The position numbers were made by a program, and so were the translations under genes. From assembly GCA_035461385.1 (NCBI GenBank), contig DATHVI010000046.1:1-18695 (forward strand): a stretch of DNA of 18,695 bases. The letters run 5' to 3'. Positions within the stretch are counted from its first letter, which is position 1, and the number at the start of each line of letters is the position of its first letter. The stretch comes from DATHVI01 sp035461385. Lineage in GTDB: Bacteria; Actinomycetota; Thermoleophilia; Solirubrobacterales; 70-9. Under the pieces are notes generated by a model. It did no database searches, was not told where the DNA came from, and saw only the letters and a list, made by a program, of their open reading frames with translations. Below, piece by piece: positions 1-6,922 of the stretch.

Positions 1-3
1 CGC

Positions 4-9
4 TATCGT
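4..9 (+). promoter_or_regulatory. possible -10 box (TATCGT) of the first sulfotransferase gene
   Basis: TATCGT lies 10 bases before the ATG at 20 and fits the TAnnnT pattern found at similar distance before several other genes here. It is the weakest member of the set because only seven bases of upstream sequence are available and the third base of the usual TAG is missing. If real, the gene would be transcribed with almost no leader. Confidence 0.2.
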
Positions 10-19
10 GACCGCGGCG

Positions 20-829
20 ATGCCGAGGGGAGCCCTGCCCAACATGGTGACGATCGGGGCGGCGAAATGCGGGACAACGGCGCTTCACTCCTATCTCGGG
101 CGGCACCCGGAGACGTCGATGTCGCGGCCGAAGGAGCTCAACTTCTTCGTCGCGTCCCACAACTGGGGCCGCGGGCTCGACTGGTACCGAAGCCACTTCG
201 ATCCCGGGGCGAAGGTGCGCGGCGAGTCGTCGCACCTCTACGCCGGCCACCCGGTCTACCCCGGCGCGGCGGAGAAGATGGCGCGGGTGATCCCGGACGC
301 GAAGCTGATCCTCCTGGTCCGCGACCCGATCGACCGGATCCGCGCCCACTGGGCGCACAACTACGCGATCCGGTTCGAGCGCCGACCGATGCGCGAGGCG
401 GTGCTCGAGGACCCGAACTACATCAGCCGGTCGAGCTACCACCTCCAGCTCACCCGCTTCCTCGAGCACTACCCGCGCGAGCAGATCCTCGTCCTCGAGC
501 AGCCCGACCTCGCCTCCGACCCGGCGGCGACGCTCGCCCGGGTCGGCGAGTTCCTCGGGCTCGACCCCGCCGGCTGGCCCACCGGTCTCGACGTTCGCTC
601 GGTCGAGACCGCGCGGCTTCGGCGCCGCACCCGGCTCGGGGCCGCAATCGAGCGGCGGGTGGCGCGGCCGACCTGGGGCCGGCTGAAGCAGAGCCCGCTC
701 CTCACCCGGCCGTTCACCCCGCCCGAGATCGACCCCGAGCTGCGCGCCGAGCTCGCGGAGCGCCTACGCGACGACGCCGCCCGCTTCCGCGAGCTCACCG
801 GGCGGCCGTTCGCGAGCTGGTCGGTCTAA
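20..829 (+). CDS. PAPS-dependent sulfotransferase, heparan-sulfate NDST-like
   Basis: Predicted cytoplasmic enzyme of 269 residues that would move a sulfuryl group from PAPS to a glycan or other acceptor. Seen: the PAPS 5'-phosphosulfate loop GAAKCGTTALHSYL (residues 13-26, Lys16), RGESSHLY (67-74, Glu69), which aligns with the catalytic Glu region of heparan N-sulfotransferases, and the 3'-phosphate motif LLVRDPIDR (98-106). There is no signal peptide or membrane segment. The ATG at 20 was chosen because a short lead precedes the family core and a TAnnnT box lies 10 bases upstream. GTG at 8 is an in-frame alternative, and the frame is open to the window edge. The gene at 10458 is a close paralogue along its full length, including the end (ERLRDD..R.RELTG.PF..WS). 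It converges on the propeller gene at 840 with only 10 bases between stops. The acceptor is unknown. Confidence 0.85.
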   Translation: MPRGALPNMVTIGAAKCGTTALHSYLGRHPETSMSRPKELNFFVASHNWGRGLDWYRSHFDPGAKVRGESSHLYAGHPVYPGAAEKMARVIPDAKLILLVRDPIDRIRAHWAHNYAIRFERRPMREAVLEDPNYISRSSYHLQLTRFLEHYPREQILVLEQPDLASDPAATLARVGEFLGLDPAGWPTGLDVRSVETARLRRRTRLGAAIERRVARPTWGRLKQSPLLTRPFTPPEIDPELRAELAERLRDDAARFRELTGRPFASWSV

Positions 830-839
830 GAGCCCGGCG

Positions 840-2093
840 TCAGCCGCGCCGGAACGCGATCAGGCGGATCGGCCCCTTCGAGAAGCTGCGCCCGTTCATG
901 ACGATGAAGTCGTCGAGGCCGTTGCGGTCGTGGTCGATCGTCGTCACCGACTGGCCGACGCCGAGCCTGGTCTGCGGGATCGGGATTCGCGGAAAGCGCC
1001 GGCCCCGGTTGCGGTTGACCAGGAGGCGGTCGGCCGCGTCGGTCGTCGGGACGCCGCCCCGCACGGCGGGCAGCGGCCCGGCGCGCAGCAGGTAGAGGTC
1101 GGCGAGCTCGTCGCCGTTGACGTCGCCGACCCCGAGCCGGTACGCCCGCTTGACCCGCCGCGAGACGGTCGGCCGCGGCTCGAACCGGCCCCGGCGCTGG
1201 ATCTGGAGCGTGAAGCGCTTCGGCCTCAGGATCACGAGGTCGAGGACCGGGCCCCGGTTCGCCTTCACCAGCCACGCCGACCGGCAGCGACCGGGCTTGA
1301 CCCCGCGCTTGCGGGTTACGTTCGCGAACCGCTTCCCGGCGACGTTGCGATAGAGGCGGACGCCGTCCTTGCCGCAGACGAGCAGGTCGACGCGGCGGTC
1401 GCGGTCGAAGTCCACCGCCTGCACGGTCGCGTCGGCCGAGACCTGGCGGTTGATCCCGAACTCGGGGACCTTGCGGAAGCTCGTCCCGCCCTCGTTGATG
1501 AACAGCCGGTTCGCCGACCGGCGGCCGTCGGTCCGGGGCTGGGTGTTGCCGACGAACAGGTCCGGCCGGCGGTCGCCGTTCGCGTCGACGAAGGTCGCCT
1601 GGCGGCCCCGCCCGAAGGGGTCGGTGACCCCGTAGTCGGCGGCGCGCTCGACGAACGTCCCGTCGGGCTGCTGGAGCCAGAGCTCGTTTGCCTTCGCTCC
1701 GGCGCCCTGGTTCGCCCCGAGCGTGCAGTAGAAGTCGAGCCGCCCGTCGCCGTCGACGTCGGCGGCCGGGCAGTCGTGGTAGTCGGCGGAGTCGGGGCCG
1801 GAGGGGAAAGCGCTCGCGGTGATGTCGGCGAAGGTCCCGCCGCCGTTCTCGTAGAGCCCCGGGAAGGTCTCGTGGTGGCGGACGAGGAGGACGTCGTCCC
1901 AGCCGTTGCCGGTGAAGTCGCCGACCGTCGCCCCGTAGGTGTGGACGGGAGCGTGGTGGAGGCCGCTGGCGAGGCTCGCGTCGTAGGCCTCGAGCTTGCC
2001 CGCCGCGACCGAAGGACCAGCCGCCGCGGCCAGCGCGGCGAGCGCGAACGCCCCCGCGACCGTCCGCCCTCGGGCGAGTCGCCTCAGTCGCAC
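840..2093 (-). CDS. secreted FG-GAP/VCBS seven-repeat beta-propeller protein
   Basis: 417-residue predicted exported protein of the FG-GAP/VCBS (integrin-alpha-like, ASPIC/UnbV-like) type; its role is unknown, probably binding rather than catalysis. The GTG at 2093 gives an N-terminus with RLRR, a hydrophobic stretch (about 12-25) and an AxA-type site near PSVAAG. Seven D-x-D/N-x-D-like loops follow, starting at 59 (DFTGNGWDD), 112 (DVDGDGRLD), 170 (DANGDRRPD) and 228 (DFDRDRRVD), then a degenerate fifth, DVNGDELAD and DHDRNGLDD. Several calcium ligands are lost. Four Cys (108, 123, 240, 270) match the second propeller exactly in spacing to within one residue. The start overlaps the end of the sulfatase gene at 2084 by 10 bases and has no Shine-Dalgarno, so it is probably translated by coupling. 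The same frame stays open far upstream, but that part is antisense shadow of the sulfatase frame. Confidence 0.8.
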   Translation of the reverse strand: MRLRRLARGRTVAGAFALAALAAAAGPSVAAGKLEAYDASLASGLHHAPVHTYGATVGDFTGNGWDDVLLVRHHETFPGLYENGGGTFADITASAFPSGPDSADYHDCPAADVDGDGRLDFYCTLGANQGAGAKANELWLQQPDGTFVERAADYGVTDPFGRGRQATFVDANGDRRPDLFVGNTQPRTDGRRSANRLFINEGGTSFRKVPEFGINRQVSADATVQAVDFDRDRRVDLLVCGKDGVRLYRNVAGKRFANVTRKRGVKPGRCRSAWLVKANRGPVLDLVILRPKRFTLQIQRRGRFEPRPTVSRRVKRAYRLGVGDVNGDELADLYLLRAGPLPAVRGGVPTTDAADRLLVNRNRGRRFPRIPIPQTRLGVGQSVTTIDHDRNGLDDFIVMNGRSFSKGPIRLIAFRRG

Positions 2094-3598
2094 GGGTTCG
2101 GCGGGCCCGTGCCCTTGCAGTCGCGAAGCTGGGCCAGCCGCGCCTCGAGCACCAGCTTCTCGGCCGCGAGCTCGGGATCGTCGGCGCGGTTCTCGAGCTG
2201 GAAGGGGTCGTACGTCTCCGACTCCGGGTCCATGTCGTAGAGCTCCTCGAACGGCTCGCCCTCGATCACCTGCCTGACGTAGGCGAAGCGCGAGTTGCGA
2301 AGCGCCGCTCCCTCGGCATCGAGGTCGCCGTAGTTGAACTTCTCGAGCAGGACGTCGCGGCCGGCCCAGGCATCGGGGTCGTCGATCACGTCGAGCAGGG
2401 AGACGCCGTCCGGATTCAGCAGCGGGCTCGCGCCGGCGACGTCGAGGATCGTCGGCGCGAGGTCGATGTTCCCGACCGGTGCCTCGACCTCGATCCCCTT
2501 CGGCAGGTCGGGCCCGCGGACGATCAGCGGCACCCGGGCGCTCTCCTCGTAAGGCAGCGACTTCAGCGTCAGCCGGTGCTCGCCGAGCATGAAGCCGTTG
2601 TCGGAGGTGAAGATCAGGTACGTGTTCGCGAGCTGGTCCGAGGCGCGGAGCTGGTCGATGATCCCGCTGACCAGCTCGTCGACCGCGACCAGGCTCCGCG
2701 CACGCCCCTGGTGCTTGGCCCGCAGGCGCTTGCGCAGCTGCTTGGTGATCGGCGGCCGCTGGAGGAACTCGGGCTTGCCGGTCGCGGCGCGGTTGAACGA
2801 GGGCGGGCGGGGCAGCTTGAGCTTCGGGAACATCTTGCTGTGCCGCTGCGCCGGGCGCGGGTTGACCGCGGCGAACTTGAGCCCGCGCTCGCCGTGGGGA
2901 GAGAGCGTCATCACGGTGAGGAAGAACGGAGCGTCGCCCCCGGAGCTGTTGGCGATGAACCGCTTCGACAGCCGCGCGAGGACGTCGGTGTTGTAGTGGC
3001 GCTTGAGCGACCCGAACGGCTTCTCGGTCCCGTTCCGGTTCAGGACCCAGTTGTAGAGACCCACCCGCGACATCGCCAGCCATCGGTCCCACCCCGGGGG
3101 ACGAAACTGCGGGTCCTGCGCGGCGACGGTCGGGTAGCCGTTCAGGTACTTGCCAACGAACGCCGTCGTGTAGCCGGCGTTCCTGAGCGCGACGGCGATC
3201 GTCTTGTCCTCGAGCGGATGGAACATGCCGAGGCCGCCGTCCGGCGGCGCGTTGGTGAGCACGCCGTGGTTGTGGGAGTACTGCCCGGTCAGGAACGTCG
3301 CCCGCGACGGGCAGCAGACCGGATTGGTCGCGAACGAGTTGCGAAACGTGACTCCGTAGCCCGCGAGGCGCTTGAGCGTCTGCTTCATCGGCCACATCAG
3401 GCGTGCATCCTGGTCGTCGGTTATGACGACGATGATGTTCGGGCCGCCCGGCGCCGCGCTGGCGCGGTCGTCGGTGGCGAGCGGCGGGGCCGCGACGGCG
3501 GCGAGCAGGACGGCAAGGCCGACGAGAAGCGGGACCCGGCGGCGCGCGTGACTCACGCCCGCGCCGGAGCTCGCTGGAATCGGATCAGGACGCTGCAT
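2084..3598 (-). CDS. secreted formylglycine-dependent sulfatase, GlcNAc-6-sulfatase-like
   Basis: 504-residue sulfatase predicted to hydrolyse sulfate esters outside the cell. Seen: a signal peptide (ARRR at 18-21, hydrophobic 22-41, likely cleavage near ASA-AP at 46-50); the metal-binding start of the fold NIIVVITDDQD (54-64); the CxPxR maturation site CCPSR (95-99), whose first Cys would become formylglycine; GKYLNGY; and a second metal site FTSDNGFMLGEHR. The order TDDQD, CCPSR, HNHGV, GKYLNGY, PPGW, TSDNG, NIDLAPTILD resembles the animal and bacterial N-acetylglucosamine-6-sulfatase branch. It ends with a C-x-G-T-x6-C motif (494, 503) shared by all three sulfatases here. ATG 3598 is preferred over TTG 3619; GTG 3556 is also possible and keeps the signal peptide. 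No Shine-Dalgarno is visible. The downstream propeller gene overlaps its last 10 bases. An activating formylglycine enzyme must be encoded elsewhere. The substrate is not known. Confidence 0.9.
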   Translation of the reverse strand: MQRPDPIPASSGAGVSHARRRVPLLVGLAVLLAAVAAPPLATDDRASAAPGGPNIIVVITDDQDARLMWPMKQTLKRLAGYGVTFRNSFATNPVCCPSRATFLTGQYSHNHGVLTNAPPDGGLGMFHPLEDKTIAVALRNAGYTTAFVGKYLNGYPTVAAQDPQFRPPGWDRWLAMSRVGLYNWVLNRNGTEKPFGSLKRHYNTDVLARLSKRFIANSSGGDAPFFLTVMTLSPHGERGLKFAAVNPRPAQRHSKMFPKLKLPRPPSFNRAATGKPEFLQRPPITKQLRKRLRAKHQGRARSLVAVDELVSGIIDQLRASDQLANTYLIFTSDNGFMLGEHRLTLKSLPYEESARVPLIVRGPDLPKGIEVEAPVGNIDLAPTILDVAGASPLLNPDGVSLLDVIDDPDAWAGRDVLLEKFNYGDLDAEGAALRNSRFAYVRQVIEGEPFEELYDMDPESETYDPFQLENRADDPELAAEKLVLEARLAQLRDCKGTGPPNPCD

Positions 3599-3795
3599 GC
3601 CGACGGGTCCGGTGCTCAAGGTGCTTGAACAGCAACGGGCCGGGAAAGTCGCGGTCTGGGTGGAGCATTGCGTGGGGCGCGTGGTACTCGCGCGCGCAAG
3701 CCACCGAAGCCTTGGGCCCGATCCCCCAGCGCGCGCGAGGCGTCGATGTTAGCCTCCGGGGCGTCATCGTTCGGAGGGAGTCCAATCTCGGGTCT
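3599..3795. promoter_or_regulatory. divergent intergenic region between two sulfatase genes
   Basis: About 197 bases must hold the promoters of both flanking sulfatase genes. One short site reads as TAGCCT on the plus strand (3750-3755) and TAACAT on the minus strand (3746-3751), so a shared or overlapping -10 element is possible. A polypurine GGAGGGAG (3773-3780) looks like a Shine-Dalgarno for the plus gene but lies 15 bases before the first usable TTG. A short hairpin, TCAAG-gtg-CTTGA, occurs at 3616-3628. Open frames crossing this stretch on both strands lack family features and are not called. Confidence 0.4.
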
Positions 3796-5304
3796 TTGGC
3801 GGGACTCGTCGCATCGGTCGCGGTGACGGCTGTGACGATCGCCGCCGCGATCGCGCTCAGCCCGGGCGGCGCGGCGGTGGCGAGCGGGGCCGATGCATCT
3901 GGGAGCGCCGCCAACCGGCCGAACATCGTCGTCGTGATGACCGACGACCAGGACGCTCGCTCGCTGCGGGCGATGCCGAAGACCAGGCGGCTGCTCGGCG
4001 ACCGGGGGACGACGTTCACCCAGGCGTACGCGAGCTTCCCGCTCTGCTGCCCCTCGCGCGCGACCTTCCTCACCGGCCAGCACTCCCACAACCACGGCGT
4101 CTACTCGAACACAGTCGAAGGCGGCCTCCTGCAGCTCGACGACTCGAACACGCTCCCGGTCTGGCTGCGCGATGCCGGATACTTCACCGCACACGTCGGC
4201 CGCTATCTCAACGGCTACGGCCTCCCCCTCGGTCGCGCGATCACGCTCGGCGAGGCCAGGCGCGAGGTTCCGCCGGGGTGGAACCGGTGGATCGGTCTCA
4301 GCGGCCGGCGCGCCTACCGGCTCTACAACTACCTGCTGAACCAGAACGGGCTCCTGAGGCGCGTGGGCCGCAAGGCCCGCCACTACCAGACCGACGTCCT
4401 CGGCCGGATCGCCTCGCGCTTGATCCGCCGCCAGGCGGGGGGCGGGCGCCCGCTCTTCCTCTCGCTCGCGACCCTCGCCGTCCACGCCGAGCTGCGACCG
4501 GCGAAGGGAGAGTGGGACCCGCCCCGTCCGGCACCACGCCACCGCGGTGCGTCGAAGCGGAAGCCAAACCGGCTGCGGTGGTTGCCACCGGCGTCGTTCA
4601 ACGAGGCCGACGTCTCCGACAAGCCCGACCTCGTCGAGAAGCTACCGCGGTTCGACGCCGAACAGGGTGCCCGGATCCGCGCCGTCTCGCGCGCCCGCTG
4701 GGAGAGCCTGATGGCGATCGACGACGCGGTCGCGGCGATCGTCCGCGCGCTCGCGGAGCGCGGCGAGCTCGCGAACACGATCTTCATCTTCAGCTCCGAT
4801 CAGGGGGTGATCCTCGGCGAGCACCGGATCCCGGGCGGCAAGCGGTGGCTGTATGAGGAGTCGGCACGGGTGCCGCTGATCATCCGCGGACCTGGGATCC
4901 CGGCCGGTGCGCGACGCGGGCAGATGGTCTCGAACGTCGACCTCGCTCCGACGATCCTCGATGCCGCCGGCGCCGAGGCCGGGCTGGCCATCGACGGAAT
5001 CTCGCTGCTCCCGCTCGCCCGCGATCCCGATGCGGCGCGCTCGCGAGCGATCCTGCTCGAGAGCGAGCGCGACGACCTCACCTATTCCGGAGTCCGGGCG
5101 CGGGGGTGGGCGTACCTCGAGCACGGCCCCGGCGCCGAGGAGCTCTACGACATGCGGGCCGACCGGTTCCAGCTCGAGAGCCTCCACGAATCGCCCGATC
5201 ATGCCGGGATCAAGCTCGCGCTCCGGGGAACGCTCGAAGCCCTGAGAGATTGCGAGGGGACGAGCGGTCCCGCCGGCTGCTACCGCGAGCTCGCCCTGCC
5301 CTGA
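3796..5304 (+). CDS. secreted formylglycine-dependent sulfatase, start uncertain
   Basis: Second G6S-like sulfatase, about 502 residues from TTG 3796. Seen: NIVVVMTDDQDA near the mature N-terminus, CCPSR encoded from 4045 (first Cys is the formylglycine site), HNHGV, GRYLNGY, PPGWNRW, FSSDQGVILGEHR and NVDLAPTILDAAG. The second metal site reads SDQG where the other two sulfatases have SDNG. The C-terminal pair C-x-G-T-x6-C is present. A hydrophobic export segment lies just after 3796. The start is unsettled. TTG 3796 is the nearest usual codon but gives no basic n-region. An in-frame ATC at 3766, 10 bases after TAGCCT, would supply one (VRRES). TTG 3712 and TTG 3625 are longer options. It is divergent from the sulfatase at 2084 and overlaps the third sulfatase tail-to-tail by 25 bases. 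Unlike its paralogues, it has no adjacent propeller in the same direction. Confidence 0.85.
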   Translation: MAGLVASVAVTAVTIAAAIALSPGGAAVASGADASGSAANRPNIVVVMTDDQDARSLRAMPKTRRLLGDRGTTFTQAYASFPLCCPSRATFLTGQHSHNHGVYSNTVEGGLLQLDDSNTLPVWLRDAGYFTAHVGRYLNGYGLPLGRAITLGEARREVPPGWNRWIGLSGRRAYRLYNYLLNQNGLLRRVGRKARHYQTDVLGRIASRLIRRQAGGGRPLFLSLATLAVHAELRPAKGEWDPPRPAPRHRGASKRKPNRLRWLPPASFNEADVSDKPDLVEKLPRFDAEQGARIRAVSRARWESLMAIDDAVAAIVRALAERGELANTIFIFSSDQGVILGEHRIPGGKRWLYEESARVPLIIRGPGIPAGARRGQMVSNVDLAPTILDAAGAEAGLAIDGISLLPLARDPDAARSRAILLESERDDLTYSGVRARGWAYLEHGPGAEELYDMRADRFQLESLHESPDHAGIKLALRGTLEALRDCEGTSGPAGCYRELALP

Positions 5305-6902
5305 CCCGCTCGGAGCAGGGGAACGAGCTCCGGCGCCGCTCGCCGCAGTGATCCCGACGCCGTCGGCCCGCACGGCCTCGGCATCCGCGTGCCCCGGCAG
5401 GCGCGCAGCGCTCGAAGCCTCGCCTCGAGCCGCCGCTGCTCGACCGCGACGCTCGGATCACCGTAGCGGTTGGTGAGCTGGAACGGATCGTATCCCGCCG
5501 AGTCGGGCCGCAGGTCGTAGAGCTCGTGGTAGGTCTCGCCCTCGACCTCCTGGCGGATGTAGGTGAACCCCGGGCTGCGGATCCCTTCGCCGATCGATCC
5601 CTGCCTGCTGTCGTTGAGCTTCTGGAGCAGGATGTCGCGATCGGCGAACGCATCCGGCGCCGCGATCACGTCGCGCAGCGAAACGCCGTCGGGCTCGATC
5701 AGGGGCCGCGCTCCGGCGAGGTCGAGGATCGTCGGGGCGAGGTCGATGTTCGCGACCGGCTCGTCTCTCGTCTGCCCCCGAGCAAGCTCCGGGCCGCGGA
5801 TGATCAGCGGCACCCGGATGCTCTCCTCGTAGAGGAAGCTCTTCTGCGTCAGCCGGTGCTCGCCGAGCATGAAGCCGTTGTCGGAGGTGAAGACCACGTA
5901 CGTGTTCTCGAGCTCGCCGGTGGCTCGAAGCTCATCGACGAGCCCGGCGACGAGGTCGTCGACCGCCAGCAGGCTTCGCATCCGCCCCTGGTGCTTGGCA
6001 CGCAGGCGGTCGCGCTTCGCCTGGTTCATCGGGCGCGGGCGCTGGAGGAACTTCGGCTTGTCGGCCGCGGATCGATCGAATGACGGCACCCGTGGGATCT
6101 CGAGGCGCGGGAAGCGCTCGGCGTGACGCGGGGCCGGCCGCGGGTTGACGGCCCGCGGGCCGAGCTCGCGCTCGCCGTGCGGCGCCAGCGTCAGGACGCT
6201 GAGGAAGAACGGCTGCGTGCGGTTGGCGCTGTTGCGGACGAACCGCTTCGCGATTCGCGCCAGGACGTCGGTGTTGTAGTGCCGGGCCCGGTTGCCGAAC
6301 CGCCGAAGCGTCCCGTTGTCGTTCAGCTCCCAGTCGAACATCCCGGCCTGCGAGATCGCGAACCACCGGCTCCAGCCGGGGGGCTTCCAGCGCGGGTCCT
6401 CGCGGACTCGCTCCGGGTAGCGGTTGAGGTACTTGCCGACGAACGCGGTCCGGTAGCCGGCGCGCTCGAGGGCGACGGGGAGGGCGCGCGGCTCGCTCGC
6501 GTGGAAGGCGAGAAGCCCACCGTCCGGGTAGTCGTTGCTGCGCACCCCGTGGTTGTGGGCGTACTGGCCGGTGAGGAAGGTCGCGCGCGACGGACAGCAC
6601 AGCGAGTAGGTGACGAACGAGTTGCGAAACGTGATCCCCCGGCCGGCGAGCGCGTCCTGGGTCTTCGGCATCGCCCACATCGACCGCGCGTCCTGGTCGT
6701 CGGTCATCACGACGACTATGTTCGGCGGCTTGTCCGCCGCGACCGCCGGCTCGCTGCCCGGCGCGGCGAGCAGGAGCGCGGCGAGGAACGACACGACCGC
6801 AACGAGGGCTCGCCCGCGGGAGGCTCGGGGGATCATCGGCTTTGCGTGCATCGAAGGCTTCCGACCCGGTCCCGAGACCGGCAACCTGTTCGACGGCCGC
6901 AT
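5280..6902 (-). CDS. secreted formylglycine-dependent sulfatase (third copy)
   Basis: 540-residue G6S-like sulfatase. Seen: a basic n-region and hydrophobic signal segment (about 32-47), an AVAA-type cleavage region at 53-56, NIVVVMTDDQDA (61-72), CCPSR (102-106, Cys102 the formylglycine site), HNHGV, GKYLNRY, PPGWSRW, FTSDNGFMLGEHR, NIDLAPTILDLAG and the C-x-G-T-x6-C pair (502, 511). After the second Cys it runs 29 residues longer than the first sulfatase, into a 25-base antisense overlap with the plus-strand sulfatase; this tail is probably unselected run-on. ATG 6902 was chosen because AGGAG lies 6 bases upstream. GTG 6926 is an in-frame alternative whose GTGA overlaps the stop of the propeller gene. 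Either way translation follows the propeller gene in one operon. It is closest by eye to the sulfatase at 2084. Confidence 0.9.
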   Translation of the reverse strand: MRPSNRLPVSGPGRKPSMHAKPMIPRASRGRALVAVVSFLAALLLAAPGSEPAVAADKPPNIVVVMTDDQDARSMWAMPKTQDALAGRGITFRNSFVTYSLCCPSRATFLTGQYAHNHGVRSNDYPDGGLLAFHASEPRALPVALERAGYRTAFVGKYLNRYPERVREDPRWKPPGWSRWFAISQAGMFDWELNDNGTLRRFGNRARHYNTDVLARIAKRFVRNSANRTQPFFLSVLTLAPHGERELGPRAVNPRPAPRHAERFPRLEIPRVPSFDRSAADKPKFLQRPRPMNQAKRDRLRAKHQGRMRSLLAVDDLVAGLVDELRATGELENTYVVFTSDNGFMLGEHRLTQKSFLYEESIRVPLIIRGPELARGQTRDEPVANIDLAPTILDLAGARPLIEPDGVSLRDVIAAPDAFADRDILLQKLNDSRQGSIGEGIRSPGFTYIRQEVEGETYHELYDLRPDSAGYDPFQLTNRYGDPSVAVEQRRLEARLRALRACRGTRMPRPCGPTASGSLRRAAPELVPLLRAGQGRASSR

Positions 6903-6908
6903 CAACCG

Positions 6909-6914
6909 CTCCTC
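6909..6914 (-). promoter_or_regulatory. ribosome binding site (GAGGAG) of the third sulfatase
   Basis: GAGGAG on the minus strand is followed by the six bases CGGTTG and then ATG at 6902. This is ideal Shine-Dalgarno spacing and decides for the ATG over the GTG at 6926. The site lies 9 bases past the stop of the upstream propeller gene, so ribosomes finishing that gene could reload here. Confidence 0.6.
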
Positions 6915-6922
6915 GTAGGGCC

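Noticed and set aside
67..1095. Long plus-strand open frame overlapping the first sulfotransferase
   Set aside because: It is an Arg/Pro-rich shadow in the +1 frame with no family motif; the other frame carries all sulfotransferase motifs.
3621..3633. GTGCTTGAACAGC repeated at 13162-13174
   Set aside because: A single 13-base match with no extension and no shared context; one copy is inside a coding region. Probably chance.
3585..4091. Minus-strand open frame in the divergent gap containing LLFKHLEH
   Set aside because: It is antisense to the start of the plus sulfatase, lacks any domain, and the LFKH likeness to the GT92-like protein comes from one 13-base match.
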